DNA from: Rhodospirillales bacterium URHD0017
GTDB lineage: Bacteria > Pseudomonadota > Alphaproteobacteria > Reyranellales > Reyranellaceae
DNA length: 64,000 bases
Direction: 5' to 3'
Assembly (NCBI GenBank): GCA_900110395.1
Contig: FODP01000023.1
Span: 42,132-106,131 of the forward strand
This document shows, piece by piece, positions 29,142-38,367 of the stretch. Made by a program: the position numbers and the translations under genes. How positions within the stretch are numbered: position 1 is the first letter of the stretch; each line of letters opens with the position of its first letter. The notes under the pieces were generated by a model. The model did no database searches. It was not told where the DNA came from and was given only the letters and a program-made list of their open reading frames with translations.

Positions 29142-29238
29142 GGAGGCGCGAAGCGCCGTCTCGAAGGATGGGCAACGCGCACCTCGTCTGAGACCATGCT
29201 TCGAGACGCATTGCTTCGCGGTGCTCCTCAGCATCAGG
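29131..29238. repeat. Long imperfect palindromic repeat overlapping the alaX 3' end
   Basis: Left arm 29131-29171 (CCTCATCCTGAGGAG then GAAGCGC and TCTCGAAGGATG) pairs imperfectly with the right arm 29194-29238 (CTTCGAGACGC then GCTCCTCAGCATCAGG). The CATCCT/TCGAG core is a widespread dispersed repeat in alphaproteobacteria. The alaX TGA at 29139-29141 lies inside the left arm. Confidence 0.75.
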
Positions 29239-29309
29239 AAGTCCCGAATCCCGAAAAATCTTGACTTCTCAACACCATATGTTGCCTTATGGTGTCAGGA
29301 AGTTCGTAT

Positions 29310-29609
29310 ATGTTGTTGCGGCCACGTCAGATTCTGGCTCCGATCATCTTCGCCACGGTGTTCGGTTACTTCGGCTATCACCTGGTGAACGGTGATCGCG
29401 GGCTGCTCGCCATGGTCAACCTGCAGCGCGAAGTGCTGGTTGCCGAGCAGAACCTCGCCGAGGCCGAGACGACGCGGAAGATCTGGGAACGGCGCGTCGC
29501 TGCGCTGCGCAACCAGAGCCTCGACCCCGACATGCTCGATGAACGAGCGCGCGTGCTGCTGAATTTCTCGCGCAAGGACGACATCATCATCTTCACGCCG
29601 ACGCGTTGA
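29310..29609 (+). CDS. ftsB: FtsB/DivIC-type septum formation initiator
   Basis: About 99 residues with one N-terminal membrane helix (about 10-30) and a coiled-coil region rich in Glu and Leu (about 33-65), then a short conserved tail ending KDDIIIFTP. This matches the FtsB/DivIC divisome subunit. I chose ATG 29310 because AGGAAG lies eight bases upstream; an earlier in-frame ATG at 29289 adds seven residues. Location just before pdhA is the usual one in alphaproteobacteria. Confidence 0.85.
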   Translation: MLLRPRQILAPIIFATVFGYFGYHLVNGDRGLLAMVNLQREVLVAEQNLAEAETTRKIWERRVAALRNQSLDPDMLDERARVLLNFSRKDDIIIFTPTR

Positions 29610-29753
29610 GTCCCATCATCGGTGACGCGTTGATCAGGTTCGCCTCGCGGCCGCCTGAAACAAACTGTCCGGTGCGAAGGGGCGCTTGCAAACAATCTCT
29701 CAAATGCTGCGCCGCACGCTCTCTCGGCTGGTTTTTTGCTGCTAGATCAACCA

Positions 29754-29770
29754 CATCGCTCCAAGCGATG
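29754..29770. promoter_or_regulatory. Inverted repeat upstream of pdhA
   Basis: CATCGCT-CCA-AGCGATG, a perfect 7-base inverted repeat, lies 35 bases before the pdhA ATG and just before a TATAAG-like -10 sequence (29772-29777). It could be an operator for the pyruvate dehydrogenase operon or an mRNA leader hairpin. No good -35 was found at the right spacing. Confidence 0.4.
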
Positions 29771-29804
29771 CTATAAGCGGCAACGGGATACGGAGGGGAA
29801 ATCA

Positions 29805-30857
29805 ATGGCGAAGCCGGCCACGAAGCCGAAGGTCGAATCGTCTCCCGCCAAACCGACGGCATCGACCAAGCCCCCGGGAGCCGGCGACAACAGCGTCACC
29901 GCCGACCAGCTCAAATCCTTCTATCGCGACATGCTGCTGATCCGCCGATTCGAGGAGCGGGCCGGCCAGCTCTACGGCATGGGCCTGATCGGCGGCTTCT
30001 GCCATCTCTATATCGGCCAGGAGGCCGTCGTCGTCGGCATGCAGTCGACGGTCATCGACAAGGACGCGATCATCACGTCCTACCGCGATCACGGCCACAT
30101 GCTGGCCTGCGGCATGGACCCCAAGGGCGTGATGGCCGAGCTGACCGGCCGGGCCAGCGGCTATTCCAAGGGCAAGGGCGGCTCCATGCACATGTTCAGC
30201 CGCGAGAAAAGTTTTTACGGCGGCCACGGCATCGTCGGCGCCCAGGTGCCGATCGGCACGGGGTTGGCCTTCGCCCACAAATACAACGGCAACAAGAACG
30301 TCTCGCTGACCTATTTCGGTGACGGCAGCGCCAACCAGGGCCAGGTCTACGAGGCCATGAACATGGCCGCGCTGTGGAAGCTGCCGGTCGTCTACATCAT
30401 CGAGAACAACCGCTACGGCATGGGCACCTCGGTCGAGCGTGCCTCGGCCACTACCGAGCTCTATCGCCACGGCGAGTCCTTCGGCATTCCCGGCGAGCGG
30501 GTCGACGGTATGGACGTGGTGGCCGTGAAGGCGGCCGGCGAAAAGGCCGTCGAGCATGCCCGAAACGGCGAGGGCCCGTACATCCTCGAGATGCAAACCT
30601 ACCGCTACCGCGGCCATTCGATGAGCGATCCCGCCAAGTACCGGACCAAGGAAGAGGTCGACAAATATCGCAACGAGCGCGATCCGATCGACCATGTGCG
30701 CAAGATTCTGCTGGACGGGAAGATGACCGACGAAGCCGCCCTCAAGGCAGTCGACGCCAATATTCGCAAGATCGTCAACGACGCCGCGGAGTTCGCTCAA
30801 CACAGTCCCGAGCCCGATCCCTCCGAGCTGTGGACCGACGTCCTGGTCGGAGCCTGA
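29805..30857 (+). CDS. pdhA: Pyruvate dehydrogenase E1 component, alpha subunit
   Basis: 350 residues. With PdhB it decarboxylates pyruvate using thiamine pyrophosphate and passes the acetyl group to the E2 lipoyl domain. A Lys/Pro/Ala-rich N-terminus of about 30 residues precedes the E1 alpha domain. The thiamine diphosphate motif is FGDGSANQG with ENNRYGMGTS, and the phosphorylation-loop RYRGHSMSDPAKYR is present. A GGAGGGG site precedes the ATG. First gene of pdhA-pdhB-pdhC-lpd. Confidence 0.96.
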   Translation: MAKPATKPKVESSPAKPTASTKPPGAGDNSVTADQLKSFYRDMLLIRRFEERAGQLYGMGLIGGFCHLYIGQEAVVVGMQSTVIDKDAIITSYRDHGHMLACGMDPKGVMAELTGRASGYSKGKGGSMHMFSREKSFYGGHGIVGAQVPIGTGLAFAHKYNGNKNVSLTYFGDGSANQGQVYEAMNMAALWKLPVVYIIENNRYGMGTSVERASATTELYRHGESFGIPGERVDGMDVVAVKAAGEKAVEHARNGEGPYILEMQTYRYRGHSMSDPAKYRTKEEVDKYRNERDPIDHVRKILLDGKMTDEAALKAVDANIRKIVNDAAEFAQHSPEPDPSELWTDVLVGA

Positions 30858-30860
30858 TCG

Positions 30861-32252
<1,392 letters not shown>

Positions 32253-32267
32253 CGCGGGACCAAGAGC

Positions 32268-33575
32268 ATGTCGATCAACATCCTGATGCCCGCGCTGTCG
32301 CCTACCATGACGGAGGGCAAGCTCGCCAAGTGGCATGTCAAAGAAGGCGACACCGTCAAATCTGGCCAGGTGATCTGCGAGATCGAGACCGACAAGGCGA
32401 CCATGGAGGTCGAGGCGGTCGACGAGGGCAAGGTCGGCCGGATCGTCGTGGCCGAAGGCACCGAGGGCGTGAAGGTGAATGCCACCATCGCCATCCTGCT
32501 GGAGGAGGGCGAGAAGGACGTTCCCAAGGATGCGGCGGCGCCGGCCGCTGCTCCTCCTGCTGCCGCAAAGCCTGCACCCGCTGCAGCAGCGCCTGCCGCG
32601 GCACCTGCTCCTGCCGCGCCCAAGGCGGCGCCCGCGGCCGCTCCGGCGCCGCAGCCCGCCGCGACCTCAGGCGGCGCGCGCATTTTCGCCTCGCCGCTCG
32701 CCAAGCGCATCGCGGCGGAGAAGGGACTCGACCTTTCGCGCATCAAGGGCAGCGGACCGAACGGCCGCATCGTCAAAGCCGATGTTGAATCCGCCAAGCC
32801 GGGTGCCGCTCCCGCTGCAGCTCCGGCAGCCGCGCCGGCGCCGCGCGCAGCGCCGCCGGCCGGCGCACAGCCAGTGTTCGTGGCGCCAGGCGACACGCGC
32901 GTGCCGCACACGGCGGTCCGCAAGGTCATCGCGCGGCGCATGCTCGAGTCCAAGCAGACCGTGCCGCACTTCTACCTGACGGTCGATCTCGAGATCGATG
33001 CGCTGCTCGCGGCGCGCCAGGCGATCAATGCCGTCGCGGAGAAGAAGGGTACCAAGGTCTCGGTCAACGACATGGTGATCAAGGCCTGCGCCAAGGCGCT
33101 GCGCGATCACCCCGAGTGCAACGCCTCGTGGACCGAGGACGAGATGATCCAGTACGGCGCGGTCGAAATCTCGGTCGCCGTCGCCACCGACCGCGGCCTG
33201 ATCACGCCGATCGTGCGCAATGCCGACATGAAGGGCCTGGCCCAGATCGCGACGGAGATGAAGGACCTCGCCGCGCGCGCCAAGACCGGCAAGCTGAAGC
33301 TCGACGAGTTCCAGGGCGGCGGCTTCACCATCTCCAACCTCGGCATGTTCGGCATCCAGAGCTTCGCCGCCATCATCAACCCGCCGCAGGCCATGATCCT
33401 GGCGGTCGGAACGGGCGATGAGCGGGCGGTGGTGCGCAAGGGTCAGATGGTCGTGCGCAACATGATGAGCTGCACGCTCGCGGTCGATCACCGCGTCGTC
33501 GACGGCGCCATGGGCGCGCAGTTCCTGCAGACGCTGCGCGCCTACGTCGAGCAGCCTGCCTCCATGCTGGTCTAG
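32268..33575 (+). CDS. pdhC: Dihydrolipoamide acetyltransferase, E2 of pyruvate dehydrogenase
   Basis: 435 residues. One lipoyl domain (Lys43), an Ala/Pro linker, a peripheral subunit-binding domain (about 140-175, ASPLAKRIAAEKGLDLS), a second linker and the catalytic core with DHRVVDGAMGAQF near the C-terminus. It transfers acetyl groups to CoA and forms the complex core. The nucleotide sequence of its lipoyl domain closely matches that of pdhB, so the two arose by duplication. Confidence 0.95.
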   Translation: MSINILMPALSPTMTEGKLAKWHVKEGDTVKSGQVICEIETDKATMEVEAVDEGKVGRIVVAEGTEGVKVNATIAILLEEGEKDVPKDAAAPAAAPPAAAKPAPAAAAPAAAPAPAAPKAAPAAAPAPQPAATSGGARIFASPLAKRIAAEKGLDLSRIKGSGPNGRIVKADVESAKPGAAPAAAPAAAPAPRAAPPAGAQPVFVAPGDTRVPHTAVRKVIARRMLESKQTVPHFYLTVDLEIDALLAARQAINAVAEKKGTKVSVNDMVIKACAKALRDHPECNASWTEDEMIQYGAVEISVAVATDRGLITPIVRNADMKGLAQIATEMKDLAARAKTGKLKLDEFQGGGFTISNLGMFGIQSFAAIINPPQAMILAVGTGDERAVVRKGQMVVRNMMSCTLAVDHRVVDGAMGAQFLQTLRAYVEQPASMLV

Positions 33576-33584
33576 GAGCGCATC

Positions 33585-34997
33585 ATGGCCGATACCAGCT
33601 TCGACATCATCATCGTCGGCGGCGGCCCGGGCGGCTACGTCGCCGCGATCCGCGCCGCCCAGCTGGGCATGAAGACCGCCGTCGTCGAGCGCGAGCACAT
33701 GGGCGGTATCTGCCTCAACTGGGGCTGCATCCCGACCAAGGCGCTGCTGCGTACATCGGAGGTCTACGGCCTCATCAAGCACGCCGATTCGTTCGGTCTC
33801 TCGGTCAAGGACGTCTCCTACGATCCCAAGAAGATCGTCGAGCGCTCGCGCAAGGTCGCGAACCAGCTCAGCAACGGCGTCAAAGGCCTGATGAAGAAGA
33901 ACAAGATCACGGTGTTCGACGGCACGGCCAAGCTCGCCGGCGTCGAGGGCGGACAACGCAAGCTCGCCGTGGCGATGAACGACAAGAGCAACCTGGTGCT
34001 GACGGCCAAGAACGTGATCCTGGCGACCGGTGCCAGGGCGCGCCAGCTTCCCGGGCTGGAGTCCGACGGCAAGCTCGTCTGGACCTACAAGGAAGCGATG
34101 GTGCCGCCGGAGTTCCCCAAGTCGCTGCTGGTCATCGGCTCGGGTGCGATCGGCATCGAGTTCGCGAGCTTTTATCGCACCATGGGCGCCGAAGTGACGG
34201 TGGCCGAGGTGGTCGAGCGCATCCTGCCCGTCGAGGACGAGGAGGTCTCGGCCTTCGCCAAGCGCTCCTTCGAGAAGCAGGGCATGAAGATCCTGGTTGG
34301 CGCCACGGTCGGTGGCCTCAAGAAGGGCAAGGACAACGTCACGGCCACGATCACCGCCGGCGGCAAGAGCCAGGAGATCACTGTCGATCGCGTGATCAGC
34401 GCCGTGGGCATCGTCGGCAACGTCGAGAACCTGGGGCTGGAAGGCACCAAGGTAAAGGTCGAGAAGACCCACATCGCCATCGATCAATGGGGTTTTACGG
34501 GCGAGCCGAACGTCTATGCCATCGGTGACGTCGCGGGCCCACCGTGGCTCGCCCACAAGGCCATGCACGAGGGTGTGCTGGTGGTCGAGAAGATCGCGGG
34601 CGTCAAGGGCGTCCACCCGATGAAGAGCGAGAACATCCCGGGCTGCACCTACTGCCAGCCGCAGGTCGCGAGCATCGGCCTCACCGAGGCCGCAGCCAAG
34701 GCCAAGGGCCTGCAGATCAAGGTCGGCAAGTTCCCCTTCATCGGCAACGGCAAGGCAATCGCGCTGGGCGAGCCGGAAGGTTTCATCAAGACCATCTTCG
34801 ACGCCAAGACCGGCGAGCTTTTAGGCGCCCACATGATCGGCGCCGAGGTCACCGAGTTGATCCAGGGTTACAGCGTCGCCAAGACACTCGAGACCACCGA
34901 GGCCGAGCTGATGGCCACCGTGTTCCCGCATCCCACCCTGTCGGAAATGATGCACGAGTCGGTACTGGCGGCCTACGGGCGAACGCTCCATATCTAG
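33585..34997 (+). CDS. lpd: Dihydrolipoyl dehydrogenase (E3)
   Basis: 470 residues, FAD flavoprotein. The FAD-binding IIVGGGPGGYVAAIRAAQLG is at the start, the redox-active disulfide is Cys43-Cys48 in GGICLNWGCIPTK, the NAD-binding SLLVIGSGAIGIEFASF lies mid-protein and the C-terminal FPHPTLSEMMHE supplies the catalytic His/Glu. It reoxidises dihydrolipoamide. lipA follows six bases after the stop. Confidence 0.96.
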   Translation: MADTSFDIIIVGGGPGGYVAAIRAAQLGMKTAVVEREHMGGICLNWGCIPTKALLRTSEVYGLIKHADSFGLSVKDVSYDPKKIVERSRKVANQLSNGVKGLMKKNKITVFDGTAKLAGVEGGQRKLAVAMNDKSNLVLTAKNVILATGARARQLPGLESDGKLVWTYKEAMVPPEFPKSLLVIGSGAIGIEFASFYRTMGAEVTVAEVVERILPVEDEEVSAFAKRSFEKQGMKILVGATVGGLKKGKDNVTATITAGGKSQEITVDRVISAVGIVGNVENLGLEGTKVKVEKTHIAIDQWGFTGEPNVYAIGDVAGPPWLAHKAMHEGVLVVEKIAGVKGVHPMKSENIPGCTYCQPQVASIGLTEAAAKAKGLQIKVGKFPFIGNGKAIALGEPEGFIKTIFDAKTGELLGAHMIGAEVTELIQGYSVAKTLETTEAELMATVFPHPTLSEMMHESVLAAYGRTLHI

Positions 34998-35003
34998 GCC
35001 GTC

Positions 35004-35972
35004 ATGGACGGAACCCCCACCGACCTGGGCGACAAGCTCCCGCCGAGCCGCGCCGAGCGCCATCCCGAGAAGGCGCACCGGCCGGACAATCCCATCCGGC
35101 GCAAGCCGGATTGGATCAGGGTGCGTGCGCCGAACTCGCCGGAATACGCCGAGACCAAGCGGCTGATGCGCCAGTACGGGCTCGCCACGGTGTGCGAGGA
35201 GGCGGCCTGTCCCAACATCGGCGAGTGCTGGAAGCAGAAGCACGCCACCTTCATGATCATGGGCGACACCTGCACGCGTGCCTGCGCCTTCTGCAACGTC
35301 GCCACCGGCAAGCCCGGCGCGCTCAATCCGCATGAACCGGCCAACATCGCCGAAGCTGTGGGCAAGTTGGGCCTTGGCCATGTCGTCGTTACGTCCGTCG
35401 ATCGCGATGATCTCGATGACGGCGGGGCAGGGCACTTCGCAGCGGTGATCGAAGCGCTGCACCAGCAGGCGCCCACCACGACGGTCGAGGTTCTGACGCC
35501 CGACTTCCTGCGCAAGGCAGGCGCCATCGAGACCGTGGTCGCGGCACGGCCCGACGTCTTCAACCACAATCTCGAGACCGTGCCGCGGCTCTATCCGACG
35601 ATCCGTCCCGGCGCGCGCTACTTCACCTCCCTGCGACTGCTCTCCAAGGTGAAGGAGATCGATCCTTCGATGTTCACCAAGTCCGGCCTGATGGTCGGCC
35701 TGGGCGAGACGCGCGAGGAGATCCTGCAGGTGATGGACGACCTGCGCGCCGCCGACGTCGATTTCCTCACCGTCGGCCAGTACCTGCAGCCGACGCCCAA
35801 GCATGCAGCCATCGACCGCTTCTGGACGCCGGCCGAGTTCGAAGAGCTCGCGACTCTCGCCCGCGCCAAAGGCTTCCTGATGGTGTCGGCGTCGCCGCTA
35901 ACGCGCTCGAGCTATCATGCCGGCGACGATTTTGCCCGCCTGCGCGCTGCGCGCGCGGCCCAGTCCCGGTGA
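35004..35972 (+). CDS. lipA: Lipoyl synthase
   Basis: 322 residues, radical SAM enzyme that inserts two sulfurs into the octanoyl group on E2 and related proteins. The auxiliary cluster motif is CEEAACPNIGEC and the radical SAM motif is CTRACAFC. The C-terminal region (LTRSSYHAGDDF) is conserved. Being next to the pdh operon fits its target: both the PdhB and PdhC lipoyl domains. Confidence 0.96.
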   Translation: MDGTPTDLGDKLPPSRAERHPEKAHRPDNPIRRKPDWIRVRAPNSPEYAETKRLMRQYGLATVCEEAACPNIGECWKQKHATFMIMGDTCTRACAFCNVATGKPGALNPHEPANIAEAVGKLGLGHVVVTSVDRDDLDDGGAGHFAAVIEALHQQAPTTTVEVLTPDFLRKAGAIETVVAARPDVFNHNLETVPRLYPTIRPGARYFTSLRLLSKVKEIDPSMFTKSGLMVGLGETREEILQVMDDLRAADVDFLTVGQYLQPTPKHAAIDRFWTPAEFEELATLARAKGFLMVSASPLTRSSYHAGDDFARLRAARAAQSR

Positions 35973-35982
35973 GCCGGTCAGC

Positions 35983-36474
35983 TTGAGCGTCACCCGCCAT
36001 ACCGAGCGGCGCATCGTCGCCTATACGCCCATGCAGCTCTTCGAGCTGGTGGCTGACGTGCCGCGTTATCCGGAGTTTTTGCCGTGGTGCCATGCCGCCC
36101 GCATCCGGCGCCGCGAGGGACCCAACGTGCAGATCGCCGAACTGGCCATCGGCTTCGGACCGTTCCACGAGAAGTTCGCCTCGCGCGTGGTGCTCGCTCC
36201 CGATGCGCCAGACGGTCCGCGCATCGACAGCACGGGTATCGAAGGCCCGTTCCGGCGGCTGGCCAGCCGCTGGATCTTCCATCCCCATTCCGATGGCTGC
36301 CAGATCGATTTCGAGCTGGAGTTCGATTTCCGCTCGCTCCTGCTGCAGCAGACCGTGCGTCTGCTGTTCGCCGAAGCGGTGAGGCGCATGGTCACCGCCT
36401 TCGAGGCGCGGGCCAAGCAACTCTACGGCAAAACTACCGCTCAGCCAGCGACGCCAGTATCGTCAACGCGGTGA
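35983..36474 (+). CDS. COQ10/RatA-like START-domain protein
   Basis: About 163 residues of the polyketide-cyclase/START fold. YTPMQLFELVADVPRYPEFLPWCHAA is the signature of the COQ10/ubiquinone-binding and RatA group, with a C-terminal VRLLFAEAVRRMVTAFEARA. It is thought to bind a quinone or hydrophobic ligand. The most likely start is TTG 35983, giving the normal family N-terminus; an upstream ATG would overlap lipA. The 3' end overlaps the convergent cinA-type gene by 41 bases. Confidence 0.8.
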   Translation: MSVTRHTERRIVAYTPMQLFELVADVPRYPEFLPWCHAARIRRREGPNVQIAELAIGFGPFHEKFASRVVLAPDAPDGPRIDSTGIEGPFRRLASRWIFHPHSDGCQIDFELEFDFRSLLLQQTVRLLFAEAVRRMVTAFEARAKQLYGKTTAQPATPVSSTR

Positions 36475-36925
36475 TCACCGCCACGCGGCGGATGGCGTCG
36501 CGGTCGCCCGGGAAGACGTGACGCTCGGCGATGATGTCGTGGCCGGCGCGCGCGCCGCCGAAGTGGACGAGGCCAACCGGCTTTTCGGGCGTGCCACCGC
36601 CGGGACCGGCGACGCCGGTGACCGATACCGCGAGATCGACGCCTGAGCGGGCCAGCGCACCCGCCGCCATCGCGCGCGCCACGGGGTCGCTGACCGCGCC
36701 GTGTCCCATCAGGGCGTCCCACGGCACGCCCAGCATCTCGCGCTTGGCCTCGTTGGCGTAGGTTACATAGGCGCGTTCGACCACGTCCGACGAGCCGGAG
36801 ATCGCCGTCAGCGTCGCGGCGACCAGGCCACCGGTGCACGACTCGGCGGTGACGAGTTTCAGACCGCGCTTGCGACAGGCATGCAACACGCGCTCGGCGG
36901 CGTCCCTCATCTCGTGATCGAACAT
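36434..36925 (-). CDS. CinA-family nicotinamide-nucleotide amidohydrolase
   Basis: 163 residues matching the C-terminal (PncC) domain of CinA on its own. ESCTGGLVAATLTAISGSS, YANEAKREMLGV and VTGVAGPGGGTPEKPVGLVHFG are characteristic. It deamidates NMN to nicotinic acid mononucleotide in pyridine-nucleotide recycling. Upstream lies a repeat block; the 3' end runs 41 bases into the COQ10-like gene on the other strand. Confidence 0.9.
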   Translation of the reverse strand: MFDHEMRDAAERVLHACRKRGLKLVTAESCTGGLVAATLTAISGSSDVVERAYVTYANEAKREMLGVPWDALMGHGAVSDPVARAMAAGALARSGVDLAVSVTGVAGPGGGTPEKPVGLVHFGGARAGHDIIAERHVFPGDRDAIRRVAVITALTILASLAER

Positions 36926-36949
36926 TCAACAACCTCTCAAGCAGCCTTT

Positions 36950-37081
36950 CCTCCCTACGCGAAGCGTGGGGAGGTGGCCCGAAGGGCCGGAGGGGTCATG
37001 AGCACCAAGCGTGATGCCTATGACCCCTCCGTCGCCGTATGACGGCGACACCTCCCCATCGCGGTCTCCGCGATGGGGAGG
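36950..37081. repeat. Compound palindromic repeat before ispDF
   Basis: Two hairpins flank a bipartite core: 36950-36974 (CCTCCCTACGC/GCGTGGGGAGG) and 37051-37081 (perfect 14-base arms CCTCCCCATCGCGG). In between GGAGGGGTCA (about 36980) faces TGACCCCTCC (37021-37030). The right hairpin directly follows the ispDF stop on the minus strand and could end that transcript. The short hairpin after pyrG shares its outer arms. Confidence 0.8.
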
Positions 37082-37083
37082 AA

Positions 37084-38241
37084 CTATCTTCGTGGCACCT
37101 CGACCGTTGCCACCGCCTGTGCGGCGATGCCCTCGCGCCGGCCGGTGAAGCCGAGCCCCTCGGTCGTCGTTGCCTTCACGCTCACTCTGTCACGGTCGAT
37201 GCCGGCGATGCGAGCGATGCTTTCGACCATGGCGTCGCGATGCGGGCCGATGCGCGGCGCCTCGCAGACCAGCGTCAAGTCGAGATGGACGATGCGGCCG
37301 CCCGCGGCGGACAAAAGATCGACGGCATGGCGCAGGAAACGGTCCGACGAGGCGCCGCGCCATTGCGGATCGGACGGCGGGAAGTGCTTGCCGATGTCGC
37401 CGGCGCCGATCGTGCCCAGCAGGGCATCGGTCAACGCATGCAGGGCAACGTCGGCATCGGAATGGCCCGACAGCGCCTGGCTGTGCGGGATGGCGACGCC
37501 GCCCAGCATCACCTGGCTGCCGGCGGCGAAGCCGTGCACGTCGAAGCCGAAGGCGGTGCGCGTTTCCGTCGCCGGCATCATGTCGTCCGTCGTGGTGATC
37601 TTGCGGTTGTCGTCGTGTCCCTCGACCATGATGACGCGCAGGCCGGCGCGCTCGGCAACCGCGGCATCATCGGTGAGGGCGGTCGCCTCGTGCGCGGCGA
37701 GCGATGCCGCGGCGCGGTGGGCGGCGAGCAGCGCGGCGAAGCGGAAGATCTGCGGCGTCTGGACCCGCCACAGGCCGAAGCGCGATACCGTGCCGGCAAG
37801 AAGACCGGCCTCGTCGACCTTCTTCAGCGTGTCGGCGACCGGCACGCCCAGCACGGCGCCGTCGATGCCCGGCCGCAGGGCTTCCAGGCAGCCGATGATG
37901 TCGGATACCCGCACGTAGGGCCGGGCGGCATCGTGGATGGCCACCAGGTCGGGGGCATGCGCTGCCAGGGCTTCCAGCCCGTTCAGGACAGATTGTTGCC
38001 GGCTGATGCCGCCCGCGACGGGTGGCAGCAGGTCCATCCCCTCGACGGCGGCCCGATAGAGGCCTTCGTCACCCGAGGCGACGACGACCTGGATGCGGTC
38101 GATGCCCGGCGTTGCCTGGAACACTCCCAGGGTGCGCCGCAGAACGGGTTGGCCCGCCAAAGTGGCATATTGTTTGGGCAGGGGGCCTCCGAAGCGGCTC
38201 CCCCGGCCCCCGGCGACGATCAGGGCGATACAGGTTGGCAC
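37084..38241 (-). CDS. ispDF: Bifunctional IspD/IspF enzyme of the MEP pathway
   Basis: 385 residues. The N-terminal half (about 1-225) is the cytidylyltransferase (ALIVAGGRGSRFGGPLPKQY, VAIHDAARPYV) and the C-terminal half (about 225-385) the MECDP synthase (GFDVHGFAAG, SGHSDADVALHALTDALLG, GDIGKHFPPSD). It performs the second and last cyclising steps of the MEP isoprenoid route. The fused form is typical of alphaproteobacteria. GTG start at 38241. Confidence 0.95.
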   Translation of the reverse strand: MPTCIALIVAGGRGSRFGGPLPKQYATLAGQPVLRRTLGVFQATPGIDRIQVVVASGDEGLYRAAVEGMDLLPPVAGGISRQQSVLNGLEALAAHAPDLVAIHDAARPYVRVSDIIGCLEALRPGIDGAVLGVPVADTLKKVDEAGLLAGTVSRFGLWRVQTPQIFRFAALLAAHRAAASLAAHEATALTDDAAVAERAGLRVIMVEGHDDNRKITTTDDMMPATETRTAFGFDVHGFAAGSQVMLGGVAIPHSQALSGHSDADVALHALTDALLGTIGAGDIGKHFPPSDPQWRGASSDRFLRHAVDLLSAAGGRIVHLDLTLVCEAPRIGPHRDAMVESIARIAGIDRDRVSVKATTTEGLGFTGRREGIAAQAVATVEVPRR

Positions 38242-38327
38242 GGCCGGCTAGATAACATCGAGCCAGCAGGTGCGCACTCGCGACCGCTTGCGCACCCCGC
38301 CGGGACCCGCTATTGCTCGCCCAAATA

Positions 38328-38342
38328 TTGTGCACTGCACAA
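38328..38342. promoter_or_regulatory. Perfect palindrome in the dus-ntrBC promoter
   Basis: TTGTGCA-C-TGCACAA, a 7-base perfect inverted repeat, 26 bases before the dus ATG and followed by TATAAA at 38349-38354. It contains TGCAC, the half-site of the NtrC box, although the spacing differs from the usual NtrC consensus. It could be the operator of the dus-ntrBC operon. Confidence 0.45.
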
Positions 38343-38367
38343 GATGCCTATAAACTGATCAGTAGTC

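Noticed and set aside
38242..38367. Canonical sigma-54 (GG-N10-GC) promoter before dus
   Set aside because: No TGGCAC-N5-TTGC pattern was found at the expected place; a sigma-70-type -10 fits better.
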